From the NCBI GenBank assembly GCA_030619985.1, contig JAUXAI010000018.1, positions 1 through 18,188 on the forward strand: 18,188 nucleotides of DNA, given 5' to 3'. Origin of the DNA: a bacterium (GTDB taxonomy: Bacteria > UBP18 > UBA7526). The notes under the pieces were generated by a model. The model was not told where the DNA came from. It did no database searches and was given only the letters and a program-made list of their open reading frames with translations. How positions within the stretch are numbered: position 1 is the first letter of the stretch; the number at the start of each line of letters is the position of its first letter. Positions 7,129-13,765 of this stretch are shown here, in pieces. The position numbers were made by a program, and so were the translations under genes.

Positions 7129-7335
7129 ATGTTAAAGAACCTTAACTACAATCTGATCTCAGCCTTGGCCATAAAGTCAAGAGGACTTGCCCGCTATGAC
7201 AAGTGCATCGAAGATGCTGCTGAATGCCCATCCTGTCAGGAGATCTGGAAGAAGATCAAGCAAACGGATGAGGAGCTCGTCAGCCTCTTAAGGGATGAGA
7301 TTAAAAAGCATTTAGAAGCATCAAAATTTGATTAG
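7129..7335 (+). CDS. Small helical protein with a CPSC motif
   Basis: This 68-residue protein is probably all-helical: NLNYNLISALAIKSRGLARYDKCIEDA, a turn with CPSCQ, then a charged helix EIWKKIKQTDEELVSLLRDEI. The layout resembles a short ferritin-like or rubrerythrin-like two-helix protein, but no iron-ligand set is clear, so this is only a suggestion. GGGAGG at 7115-7120 is 8 nt before ATG 7129, which I prefer over the GTG at 7120 that overlaps the upstream stop. It and its upstream neighbour separate leuC from leuD. The tight spacing suggests they form a pair. Confidence 0.6.
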   Translation: MLKNLNYNLISALAIKSRGLARYDKCIEDAAECPSCQEIWKKIKQTDEELVSLLRDEIKKHLEASKFD

Positions 7336-7338
7336 TTA

Positions 7339-7433
7339 CACGGATGGGCACAGATTAAAAGACACAGATTAGCACCGATTCTCATCGGTAAATCCGTGCT
7401 AATCAGTTTAGTCAATCTGTGCTAATCTGTGGA
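7339..7433 (+). repeat. Inverted repeat array upstream of leuD
   Basis: The left arm (7363-7380, CACAGATTAGCACCGATT) and the right arm (7414-7431) are reverse complements with one mismatch in 18. An inner hairpin (ACCGAT-TCTC-ATCGGT) and further AATCCGTGCTAATC units lie between them. A GAGCGAAGCGAGG motif follows at about 7441-7453. A long stem-loop in the leuD leader is therefore possible, but no U-run makes it a terminator. Confidence 0.8.
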
Positions 7434-7481
7434 GATTGCCGAGCGAAGCGAGGACATCTTGAGGGGGAAGGGTTCGATTAA

Positions 7482-8000
7482 GTGAGACTCAAAGGAAGAG
7501 TTCATAAGTTCGGGGACGATGTCAATACCGATGAGATCATCCCCGCAAAGTATCTGGTAACTACCGACCCTAAAGAATTAGCAAAGCATTGTCTGGAAGG
7601 AAGAAGCAAAGACTTTGCTAAAAAGGTAAAGCCCGGAGACATCGTCGTTGCCGGAAGGAACTTTGGCTGTGGTAGTTCCCGGGAACATGCCCCTTTAGCA
7701 ATAAAGGGGTGTGGTGTCTCCTGCGTCATTGCTTCCTCTTTTGCCAGGATCTTCTTTAGGAACTGTATCAATATGGGTCTGCCTATACTGGAGAGTGAAA
7801 AAGCAGCCAAAGAAGCAAAACAGAACGACAACTGGAAGATTGATCTGAGCAAGGGGGAGATTAAAAATATCACTAAAAAGAGGGTCTATAAAGTTCAGCC
7901 CTTTCCAAAATTTTTAAAGAGGATAATCTCTTCCGGTGGATTAATGAGCTATATTTCATCAAAAGAGGGAAAAGAGCGAAGAAAAAGAAAAGCTACTTAG
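7482..8000 (+). CDS. leuD: 3-isopropylmalate dehydratase small subunit
   Basis: The 172-residue protein is the swivelling domain that completes the LeuCD isomerase. It opens with the expected MRLKGRVHKFGDDVNTDEII and carries the GRNFGCGSSREHAP substrate-recognition motif at residues 58-71, then VIASSFARIFFRNCINMG. The start is a GTG, supported by the family alignment, with a purine-rich GGGGGAAGGG stretch (about 7463-7472) upstream. The C-terminus has a lysine/arginine-rich tail (KEGKERRKRKAT) beyond the usual end. The stop codon falls in the first unit of the following repeat array, so the tail may be repeat-driven or simply variable. LeuB follows at a 98-nt spacing. Confidence 0.95.
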   Translation: MRLKGRVHKFGDDVNTDEIIPAKYLVTTDPKELAKHCLEGRSKDFAKKVKPGDIVVAGRNFGCGSSREHAPLAIKGCGVSCVIASSFARIFFRNCINMGLPILESEKAAKEAKQNDNWKIDLSKGEIKNITKKRVYKVQPFPKFLKRIISSGGLMSYISSKEGKERRKRKAT

Positions 8001-8094
8001 CTATCGAACTATCCAGCTATCGAGCATTCGCGATAATTCGCGTCCAATAAGCCCACGCAGTAAGCAATTCAAAGAAATTCGCGTCTTAAGGAGA
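7999..8094 (+). repeat. Repeat array between leuD and leuB
   Basis: Octamers AGCTATCG, AACTATCC and AGCTATCG (7999-8022) overlap the leuD stop codon. A block at 8026-8085 follows, made of ATTCGCG units around a conserved GTAAGCAAT..AAAGAAATTCGCGTC core. It matches 16806-16865 at 51 of 60 positions without gaps. Both copies continue into an AAGGAGA SD. Confidence 0.85.
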
Positions 8095-8098
8095 AGTG

Positions 8099-9154
8099 AT
8101 GTATAAGATTGCCGTCATCCCTGGAGATGGAGTGGGACCAGAGATAATAATAGAGGGTTTAAAGATTCTTAAAGCGGTTGCTAAGAAGGAGAACATCAAG
8201 TTTGAATTTATAAACTATGACTTCGGTGGAAATAGATACTTAAAGACTGGTGAAGTCTTACCAGATTCTGCCCTAGAAGAGATGAAAAAGATGGATGCCA
8301 TCTATCTCGGCTCTGTAGGCCATCCGGATGTTAAACCAGGAATACTGGAAAAGGGCTTACTTCTCAAACTACGCTTTGGCCTCGATCAGTATATAAACCT
8401 AAGACCGGTTAAACTCTATCCCGGAGTTGAGACCCCAGTAAAGGATAAGAGACCAGAAGATATCGACTTCGTTGTGGTGAGGGAGAATACCTCTGGTCTA
8501 TATAAAGGGGAAGGGGAGATAAAGGATAAGGGAACAAAGGACGAGGTTGCCACCCAGGTGATGAGATATACTAGGGGGGAGGTAGACCGGTGTCTGAAGT
8601 ATGCCTTTGAGTATACTAAGAAGAGAAATAAGGATAAGAAGGTGACCCTCTGTGGAAAGACGAATGTCTTGACCAATGTCTATGACCTATGGGAGAGAGC
8701 CTTTAATGAGATGGGAGAAAAGAATTACCCAGATATCAAGAGGGACTATGCTCATGTGGATGCCATTTGTATGTGGATGATAAAGAATCCCGAATGGTTC
8801 GATGTCATCGTTACTGGTAATATGTTCGGGGATATTATTACCGATCTGGGTGCCATGGTTCAGGGAGGGATGGGGATCGCTGCTGGTGGGAATATCAATC
8901 CTAAAGGAGTTTCTATGTTTGAGCCCATCCACGGTTCTGCTCCCAAGTATACGGGAAAGAACGTTATCTGTCCCCTGGCCACCATCGCTGCGGGAGGGAT
9001 GATGCTTGAGATATTGGGAGAGGAGAAAGGCGCTCAATTAGTTGAAGGGGCAATCATCAAAGCTCTGGAGACGGGAAAGATAAAGAGCCTGGGAGCAGGA
9101 AAGATGGGTCTTTCCACAAGTGAAGTGGGAGACCTGGTAGCGGGTTTTGGATAA
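8099..9154 (+). CDS. leuB: 3-isopropylmalate dehydrogenase (beta-decarboxylating dehydrogenase family)
   Basis: The 351-residue enzyme belongs to the isocitrate/isopropylmalate dehydrogenase family. It oxidises and decarboxylates 3-isopropylmalate to 2-oxoisocaproate with NAD+. Visible motifs are IPGDGVGPEI (7-16), LRFGLDQYINLRPVKLYPG, VVRENTSGLYKGEGE, the metal-binding acids D245 and D249 in GNMFGDIITD, and EPIHGSAPKYTGKN in the cofactor region. Context next to leuD and leuA supports LeuB over tartrate or homoisocitrate dehydrogenase, although the RENTSGLYKG loop differs from the enterobacterial form. ATG 8099 is preferred to GTG 8096 because AAGGAG (8088-8093) is 5 nt upstream. The next gene starts directly after its stop codon. 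Confidence 0.88.
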   Translation: MYKIAVIPGDGVGPEIIIEGLKILKAVAKKENIKFEFINYDFGGNRYLKTGEVLPDSALEEMKKMDAIYLGSVGHPDVKPGILEKGLLLKLRFGLDQYINLRPVKLYPGVETPVKDKRPEDIDFVVVRENTSGLYKGEGEIKDKGTKDEVATQVMRYTRGEVDRCLKYAFEYTKKRNKDKKVTLCGKTNVLTNVYDLWERAFNEMGEKNYPDIKRDYAHVDAICMWMIKNPEWFDVIVTGNMFGDIITDLGAMVQGGMGIAAGGNINPKGVSMFEPIHGSAPKYTGKNVICPLATIAAGGMMLEILGEEKGAQLVEGAIIKALETGKIKSLGAGKMGLSTSEVGDLVAGFG

Positions 9155-9565
9155 ATGGAAAAGAAGAGTCCAATAATCACAGCGGATATTATTATTGAGT
9201 TAGAGGATAAAGGAATCGTTCTGATTAAGAGGAAGAATCCTCCTGTGGGCTGGGCTTTACCTGGTGGATTCTTAGACTATGGGGAGAGTTTGGAGGACTG
9301 TGCAATAAGGGAGGCAAAAGAAGAGACCTCCTTAGATGTAGAACTAAAGGGACAGTTCCATACCTATTCTACCTTAGATAGGGACCCCAGGTGGCATACA
9401 GTAACTACGGTCTTCATTGCTACTTCTTCTGGGGCACCAAAGGCCTCTACTGATGCCTCTGAGATAGGGGTATTCAAGAGAGGAAAGATACCAAAGGATT
9501 TGGTCTTTGATCACAATAATATTTTGGAGGATTACTTTAAGGCAAAAGATAAGGGAGAGTTTTGA
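9155..9565 (+). CDS. Nudix hydrolase, ADP-ribose pyrophosphatase-like
   Basis: This 136-residue protein has a Nudix box at residues 38-60: G38, E44, R52-E53, E56-E57. The usual glycine near the end is serine (EETSL, S59). The preceding [12 protein letters not shown] and the later [17 protein letters not shown] resemble small ADP-ribose pyrophosphatases such as the archaeal MJ1149 type, which hydrolyse ADP-ribose to AMP and ribose phosphate. The substrate cannot be fixed from sequence. ATG 9155 immediately follows the leuB stop, and asd overlaps its end by one base (TGATG), so all three are probably translationally coupled. A Nudix gene in this slot is not an obvious pathway member and may serve metabolite repair. 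Confidence 0.85.
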   Translation: MEKKSPIITADIIIELEDKGIVLIKRKNPPVGWALPGGFLDYGESLEDCAIREAKEETSLDVELKGQFHTYSTLDRDPRWHTVTTVFIATSSGAPKASTDASEIGVFKRGKIPKDLVFDHNNILEDYFKAKDKGEF

Positions 9566-10617
9566 TGAGAGAGTATAAGACTGCTGTGGTCGGGGCAACG
9601 GGTGCTGTTGGCCAAGAGATGATTAAGATATTGGAAGAGAGGGATTTCCCTATTAAAGAGATCAAACTCCTGGCCTCTAAAAGATCAGCAGGAAAGAGAT
9701 TAAAGTTTAAAGGCAGAGAGGTAATTGTTGAGGAATTGACCCCTGATTCTTTTAAGGATGTAGAAATTACTCTATTCAGCATTGGAGCAGAGATCAGCAA
9801 GAAATTTGCTCCCATTGCTGTTAAAGCAAAGACAGTGGTCGTAGACAATAGTAGCGCCTGGAGGATGGACCCCAAGGTTCCCTTAGTTATTCCGGAAGTA
9901 AATCCTCGTGCCGTAGAGAAACATAAGGGTATCATCGCCAATCCCAACTGCTCTACTATCCAGCTAGTAGTAGTTCTAAAGCCCTTGCACGATGCTGCCA
10001 AGATTAAAAGGGTAGTAGTTTCTACCTATCAGTCTGTCTCTGGCTGGGGAAGAGAGGCTATGGAGCAACTCCATCAAGAAACAGTTAATCAGTTAGCCAG
10101 TTGGCCAGTTAGCCAGTCTAAAACTGGTAAACCGGTAAACAGGAAAACCGGCAAACGAGTTTTACCTTACCAGATCGCTTTTAATGTAATACCCCAGATA
10201 GATGACTTCATTGGGAGCGGTTATACCAAGGAAGAGATGAAGATGGTGAATGAAACCAGAAAGATAATGGAGGATGATTCTATCCAGATAACCGCCACCT
10301 GCGTGAGGGTCCCGGTCTATATCGGCCATTCCGAGGCCATAAATATTGAGACAGAGAGGAAATTAACTGCCGAGGAAGCAAGGGAGATACTATCTAAGAC
10401 ACCTGGAGTAGTTGTTATTGATGATCCGAAAGAATCAAAGTATCCCATCCCTATTGATGCCGCAGGAAAGGACGAAACATTCGTGGGAAGGATAAGAGAG
10501 GATGAATCAATACCAAACGGCCTTAACCTCTGGGTGGTTTCGGATAACCTAAGGAAGGGAGCCGCTCTAAACACCATCGAGATCGCTGAACTTTTGATAG
10601 AAAAGAATCTACTCTAA
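9565..10617 (+). CDS. asd: Aspartate-semialdehyde dehydrogenase
   Basis: The 350-residue enzyme reduces aspartyl phosphate to aspartate semialdehyde with NADPH, feeding lysine, threonine, methionine and isoleucine synthesis. It has the Rossmann motif VVGATGAVGQEM near the start, the catalytic C129 in NPNCSTIQL, STYQSVSGWG, IAFNVIPQID, and the active-site H255 in VYIGHSEAINIE. ATG 9565 overlaps the upstream stop, with GGGAGA at 9553-9558. Residues about 174-199 (VNQLASWPV... to ...TGKRV) are encoded by an octamer repeat and related repeats in a loop that is usually shorter in the family, so the protein is slightly long. A terminator follows, closing the branched-chain/aspartate transcript. Confidence 0.95.
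   Translation: MREYKTAVVGATGAVGQEMIKILEERDFPIKEIKLLASKRSAGKRLKFKGREVIVEELTPDSFKDVEITLFSIGAEISKKFAPIAVKAKTVVVDNSSAWRMDPKVPLVIPEVNPRAVEKHKGIIANPNCSTIQLVVVLKPLHDAAKIKRVVVSTYQSVSGWGREAMEQLHQETVNQLASWPVSQSKTGKPVNRKTGKRVLPYQIAFNVIPQIDDFIGSGYTKEEMKMVNETRKIMEDDSIQITATCVRVPVYIGHSEAINIETERKLTAEEAREILSKTPGVVVIDDPKESKYPIPIDAAGKDETFVGRIREDESIPNGLNLWVVSDNLRKGAALNTIEIAELLIEKNLL
10084..10161 (+). repeat. Octamer repeat insertion inside asd
   Basis: Units CAGTTAGC, CAGTTGGC, CAGTTAGC and CAGT run from 10090 to 10117. They are followed by a hairpin-capable ACTGG (pairing with CCAGT) and by imperfect repeats of AAACYGGYAAAC to about 10156. The block is in frame and extends one loop of Asd. The reverse complement of the octamer (CTAACTGG-like) resembles the octamers ahead of leuC. 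Confidence 0.8.
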
Positions 10618-10639
10618 ACCAAGAAAGATAAAAGTAGTC

Positions 10640-10671
10640 ACCCCCTATAAAATGGGGGTTTTCTATTTTTT
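10640..10671 (+). terminator. Rho-independent terminator after asd
   Basis: A six-pair stem ACCCCC/GGGGGT with an 8-nt loop (TATAAAAT) is followed by TTTTCTATTTTTT. It lies 22 nt after the asd stop and separates asd from the next transcription unit. Confidence 0.85.
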
Positions 10672-10793
10672 AACCCACTTTCCTAGTCTGTCTACTTTAC
10701 TATTCTTTTTTTAGTTTTAAATTCTTAAGAATTTGGAAATATGAGATAAATTGAGGATAATATTGAATAAAATGAAAAAAGTTAAAAAAAGAC

Positions 10794-10822
10794 TTGACAA
10801 AGTTAAAGTTATGAGTTATATT
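10794..10822 (+). promoter_or_regulatory. Sigma-70-type promoter of the DUF2089/HEAT unit
   Basis: TTGACA (10794-10799) and TATATT (10817-10822) are separated by exactly 17 nt in AT-rich DNA. The predicted start near 10830 gives a leader of about 25 nt. Together with the upstream terminator this marks an independent operon. Confidence 0.85.
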
Positions 10823-10854
10823 GTATTTAGAAACTAAAATTAGAGGAGAGGAAG

Positions 10855-11214
10855 ATGAATAGATTGTCCGGAAGATGTCCTTATTGTTATGGGAAGATGG
10901 AGATTGAGAGATTGAGATGCACTTCCTGTAAGGTAGCCATTGAAGGAAAGTTTCCCATTTCAAGATTATCCCAACTGAACACAGAACAGCAGAGGTTTAT
11001 CGAACTCTTTGTCCTATCAAGCGGAAGCCTGAAGGAGATGGCCAGGAAGTTAAATGTCTCCTATCCCACAGTGCGCAATAGGCTCGATAGGGTCATTGAG
11101 GCCTTAAAGGGAAAGATGAAGCCCCTGGAAGAGCAGAAGGGTCAGATACTGGATGCGGTAGAAGAGGGAAAACTATCAGCAGAGGAAGCAGCAGAACTAA
11201 TAAAACAATTGTGA
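10855..11214 (+). CDS. DUF2089-type zinc-ribbon helix-turn-helix regulator
   Basis: The 119-residue protein begins with a zinc ribbon (C8, C11, C22, C25: RCPYCYGKM and RCTSCKV). A short SRLSQLNTEQQRFIELF segment follows, then a helix-turn-helix at about residues 57-82 (LKEMARKLNVSYPTVRNRLDRVIEAL). This is the layout of DUF2089 family proteins, which are likely transcription factors. A C-terminal helical hairpin (96-119, ILDAVEEGKLSAEEAAELIKQL) resembles the SHOCT-like motif. The SD GAGGAG/GAGAGG lies just before ATG 10855. It is the first gene of a three-gene unit, 10 nt before the membrane HEAT protein whose N-terminus carries a similar hairpin. It may control its own operon, though no operator is evident. 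Confidence 0.85.
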   Translation: MNRLSGRCPYCYGKMEIERLRCTSCKVAIEGKFPISRLSQLNTEQQRFIELFVLSSGSLKEMARKLNVSYPTVRNRLDRVIEALKGKMKPLEEQKGQILDAVEEGKLSAEEAAELIKQL

Positions 11215-11224
11215 GGAGGAAATA

Positions 11225-12430
11225 ATGGAGAAGGAAAGGGAGAGAATAGAGAGGATGTTGAGGGAAGGGAAGATTACCAAAGAGCAGAGTGAGAAATTGC
11301 TAAAGGCATTGGAGGAATCAGCCGTCGCAGAGAAAGAAAGGAGAGTAAGAAAACCTAAGACGAAGACTGTTAGTATTTTAATAACGGTGGTTGCTTTGGT
11401 TGTCATTGGGGGATTGTTGGCTGTTTATTTGCCTAAGGTAAAATTGCAAAGGAAGATAGATAGAGAAATTTCTCAGCTTGGGACAGGAGATCGGTTTAGA
11501 GCATTGAATGTAATAATTAAAATTGGAGAGCCAGCTGTTCCAGCACTAATCGAGGCTCTTCAGGATAAAAGTAATCCTTTTACCCGTCGCTGGGAGGCAG
11601 CTAAAGCTTTAGGTGCCATAAAAGACGAAAGGGCAGTAGAGCCACTGATTAAAGCAATGAGTGATGAGAATGAGGTTGTCCGCAGGGTTACCGCTGAAGC
11701 ATTAGGAAGATTAGGAGACAAAAGAGCGATACCGGTATTGAAAGAAGCCCTGAAAGATCCCAAGTATTATTATGATAAGCGAACGGGCATAAACCGCTAC
11801 TATACGAGAGAATCAGCAGCAGAAGCTCTTGAGAAACTGGAAATAAAAGTCATACAAAGAGGCAATGAATACATAGTGGCAGGCCAGGAGTTACAAGAGG
11901 AAATTCCAACAAGAGATGTCGTTGCCGAAGGTGAAAGGTTATATCAAAAGGGACCCAATCTCCTTAAAAATTCTGGTTTTGAGGAAGGTACGGGCAATAA
12001 GCCATCTAATTGGTTTAAAGCTATGGTCCCTGCTCCAGGATTAAAACTCTTTTGGGATAAAAAAGTTAAATATGGAGGAAAAGCAAGCGTAGCTATTACC
12101 AATACCCATGTCTATAACCGAGTAGTCTGTAACAACTGGGCCCAGAATATCACAGCCTTTCCAAGAGGTAAAAGGCTCGAACTATCTGGATATATCAAGA
12201 CCAAGAATGCCCAAAGTGTGGTTATCTGTGCCCAGTGTTGGAGCAGGGACAATAAGATGTTAGCCTTCGGTACTACTCAAACCACCCAAGAGATAAGTGG
12301 TACTACTGGTTGGGCTAAATATACCGCATTCATTACTGTACCAGAGGGGACAAATAAGATAACGGTCAGGGCAGTACTGACTGGCACGGGACAAGTCTGG
12401 TTCGATGATATCCAATTAGCAATTCAATAA
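11225..12430 (+). CDS. Membrane-anchored HEAT-repeat protein with C-terminal carbohydrate-binding-like domain
   Basis: The 401-residue protein has four visible parts. A short cytoplasmic helical hairpin (5-31, ERIERMLREGKITKEQSEKLLKAL) resembles SHOCT-like motifs. A basic stretch (38-47) and a single transmembrane helix (49-69) point to an N-in, C-out topology. HEAT repeats (about 84-206) include AVPALIEALQD, AVEPLIKAMSDE and AIPVLKEALKD units. The C-terminal part (245-401) reads as a jelly-roll domain of the CBM4_9-like type: NLLKNSGFEEGTGNKPSNW, then ISGTTGWAKYTAFITVPEG, then VWFDDIQLA. The protein probably displays a binding surface outside the membrane and signals to, or is regulated with, the upstream DUF2089 protein. 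The SD AGGAGGAAATA (from 11214) is strong. The ligand is unknown. Confidence 0.75.
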   Translation: MEKERERIERMLREGKITKEQSEKLLKALEESAVAEKERRVRKPKTKTVSILITVVALVVIGGLLAVYLPKVKLQRKIDREISQLGTGDRFRALNVIIKIGEPAVPALIEALQDKSNPFTRRWEAAKALGAIKDERAVEPLIKAMSDENEVVRRVTAEALGRLGDKRAIPVLKEALKDPKYYYDKRTGINRYYTRESAAEALEKLEIKVIQRGNEYIVAGQELQEEIPTRDVVAEGERLYQKGPNLLKNSGFEEGTGNKPSNWFKAMVPAPGLKLFWDKKVKYGGKASVAITNTHVYNRVVCNNWAQNITAFPRGKRLELSGYIKTKNAQSVVICAQCWSRDNKMLAFGTTQTTQEISGTTGWAKYTAFITVPEGTNKITVRAVLTGTGQVWFDDIQLAIQ

Positions 12431-12456
12431 TTATTTTAGGTAGTTATGAGGAAGAA

Positions 12457-13656
12457 ATGATGGAAAAGGAAAGAGAGAATAGGACGAAGATTATCGGTAT
12501 CTCGATAGCAGTAATTGCCTTAATTATTGTTGGGGGATTATTGGCATTCTGTCAGCCCGAAACAGAATTGCAAAGGAAGATAGATAGAGAGATTTCCCAA
12601 CTTGGAACAGGTGATCGGTTTGAAGCGTTAAGGGCATTAGTTGAAATTGGAAAGCCGGCTGTTCCAGCACTAATTGAGGCCCTCCAGGATAAAGGCAATC
12701 CTGTTACCCGTCGCTGGCAGGCGGCTAAAGCCTTAGGTGCCATAAAGGATGCAAGGGCAGTAGAGCCATTGATTAAAGCAATGAGTGATGAGAGTGAGTT
12801 TGTCCGTAGAGTTGCCGCTGAATCGTTAGGAAAATTGGGAGACAAAAGAGCAATACCGGTATTAAAAGAAGCCCTGAAAGATAAGGGTTGGCATGTCAGA
12901 CGGAGCGCAGCAGAAGCCCTCAAAAAACTGGAAATAGAAGCCAAACAAAAAGGTGGTGAATACCCGGTAGCAGACCAGAAGTTACAAAAGAAAATTCCAT
13001 CAAGAGATATTGTTGTTAAAAGCGAAAAGTTATATAAAAAGGGAATTCAACTATGGCGTAAGGACGAGATTGATGAAGCAATTGAAACTTTAAGAGAGGT
13101 GGTGGATAAGTATCCTGAAACCAATCGGGCGGGCTGCGCTTTGATATCTATTGGCAAGATCTATATGGGGCAGAGTGATTATCAAGAGGCTATTGAAAGT
13201 TTTAAAGAAGCAATTGAGAAACATCCCAGTTCTCGATATGGAGAAGCAATTGTTGGTGCCTATGCCTGCTTCTATTTAGGAAAATGCTACATTCGCGAAG
13301 AGAGATGGGATGAAGCAAAGAAAATTCTTAATCAACTATTGGAAAAATATCCGGAGAGTACTGACCCCGTAGGGAGAAAATTAGCTCCTCATGTAAGATC
13401 GCTCCTTGAAGAAATAGAACCTAAAGAAATAAACAGCTTTCATTTGCCTAAAGTAAAATTACAGAGGAAGCAGGAAAAAATTCTATTAACCTCTGAGGAA
13501 AAGGCGAAGGCCCTCTATACTTTGGGAGAGAATTACCAATTGAATAAGATGTATCACAAGGCAATAAAAGAATATGAGAAACTAATAAAAGAATATCCCA
13601 AAACCACCTGGGCAGAGAAGGCCGGCCAACGGATTAAAGAGATAAAAGCCAAGTAA
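12457..13656 (+). CDS. Membrane-anchored HEAT-TPR protein, paralogue of the preceding gene
   Basis: The 399-residue product has a short cytoplasmic head, a transmembrane helix (12-31), HEAT repeats (about 50-160) nearly identical to those of the upstream protein, and then TPR repeats (about 188-305 and 345-385). The TPR part shows the DEAIETLREVVDKYPETNRAG and QEAIESFKEAIEKHPSSRYGEA pattern. It lacks the N-terminal SHOCT-like hairpin and the beta-sandwich of its neighbour. Homology between the two runs through the HEAT block and a linker, ending near SEKLYKKG, where the C-terminal domains differ. TPRs outside the membrane suggest a protein-binding scaffold. GAGG at 12448-12451 serves either ATG 12457 or ATG 12460. 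A cysteine after the helix (LLAFC) lacks a proper lipobox. Confidence 0.75.
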   Translation: MMEKERENRTKIIGISIAVIALIIVGGLLAFCQPETELQRKIDREISQLGTGDRFEALRALVEIGKPAVPALIEALQDKGNPVTRRWQAAKALGAIKDARAVEPLIKAMSDESEFVRRVAAESLGKLGDKRAIPVLKEALKDKGWHVRRSAAEALKKLEIEAKQKGGEYPVADQKLQKKIPSRDIVVKSEKLYKKGIQLWRKDEIDEAIETLREVVDKYPETNRAGCALISIGKIYMGQSDYQEAIESFKEAIEKHPSSRYGEAIVGAYACFYLGKCYIREERWDEAKKILNQLLEKYPESTDPVGRKLAPHVRSLLEEIEPKEINSFHLPKVKLQRKQEKILLTSEEKAKALYTLGENYQLNKMYHKAIKEYEKLIKEYPKTTWAEKAGQRIKEIKAK

Positions 13657-13684
13657 AAATAAAGATAGGTTTAAAAAATGATTG

Positions 13685-13710
13685 GCAGGATTCAATTGTC
13701 CTGCTTTTTT
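13685..13710 (+). terminator. Rho-independent terminator of the HEAT operon
   Basis: The stem GCAGGA/TCCTGC with loop TTCAATTG is followed by six T residues. It lies 28 nt after the HEAT-TPR stop and closes the three-gene unit. Confidence 0.88.
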
Positions 13711-13712
13711 CT

Positions 13713-13741
13713 TTGCCTTCTTTTCAAAGTTATGGTAATAT
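13713..13741 (+). promoter_or_regulatory. Probable truA promoter with extended -10
   Basis: TTGCCT (13713-13718) and TAATAT (13736-13741) are 17 nt apart, and TGG immediately precedes the -10, giving an extended -10 form. Both hexamers are imperfect. The strong terminator just upstream means truA needs its own start. Confidence 0.5.
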
Positions 13742-13765
13742 ATTGGATATTGCGAGGCAGACTAG

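Noticed and set aside
7339-7433. Leucine attenuator or T-box in front of leuD
   Set aside because: No leader peptide with Leu codons, no T-box motif and no terminator U-run. The fold is explained by inverted repeat units.
8416-9037. Open frames on the minus strand opposite leuB and other core genes
   Set aside because: They are shadows of well-supported plus-strand genes and show no SD or family pattern.
12457-12560. Lipoprotein signal in the HEAT-TPR protein (LLAFC)
   Set aside because: The residue before the cysteine is phenylalanine, which does not fit a lipobox. A membrane anchor explains the helix better.
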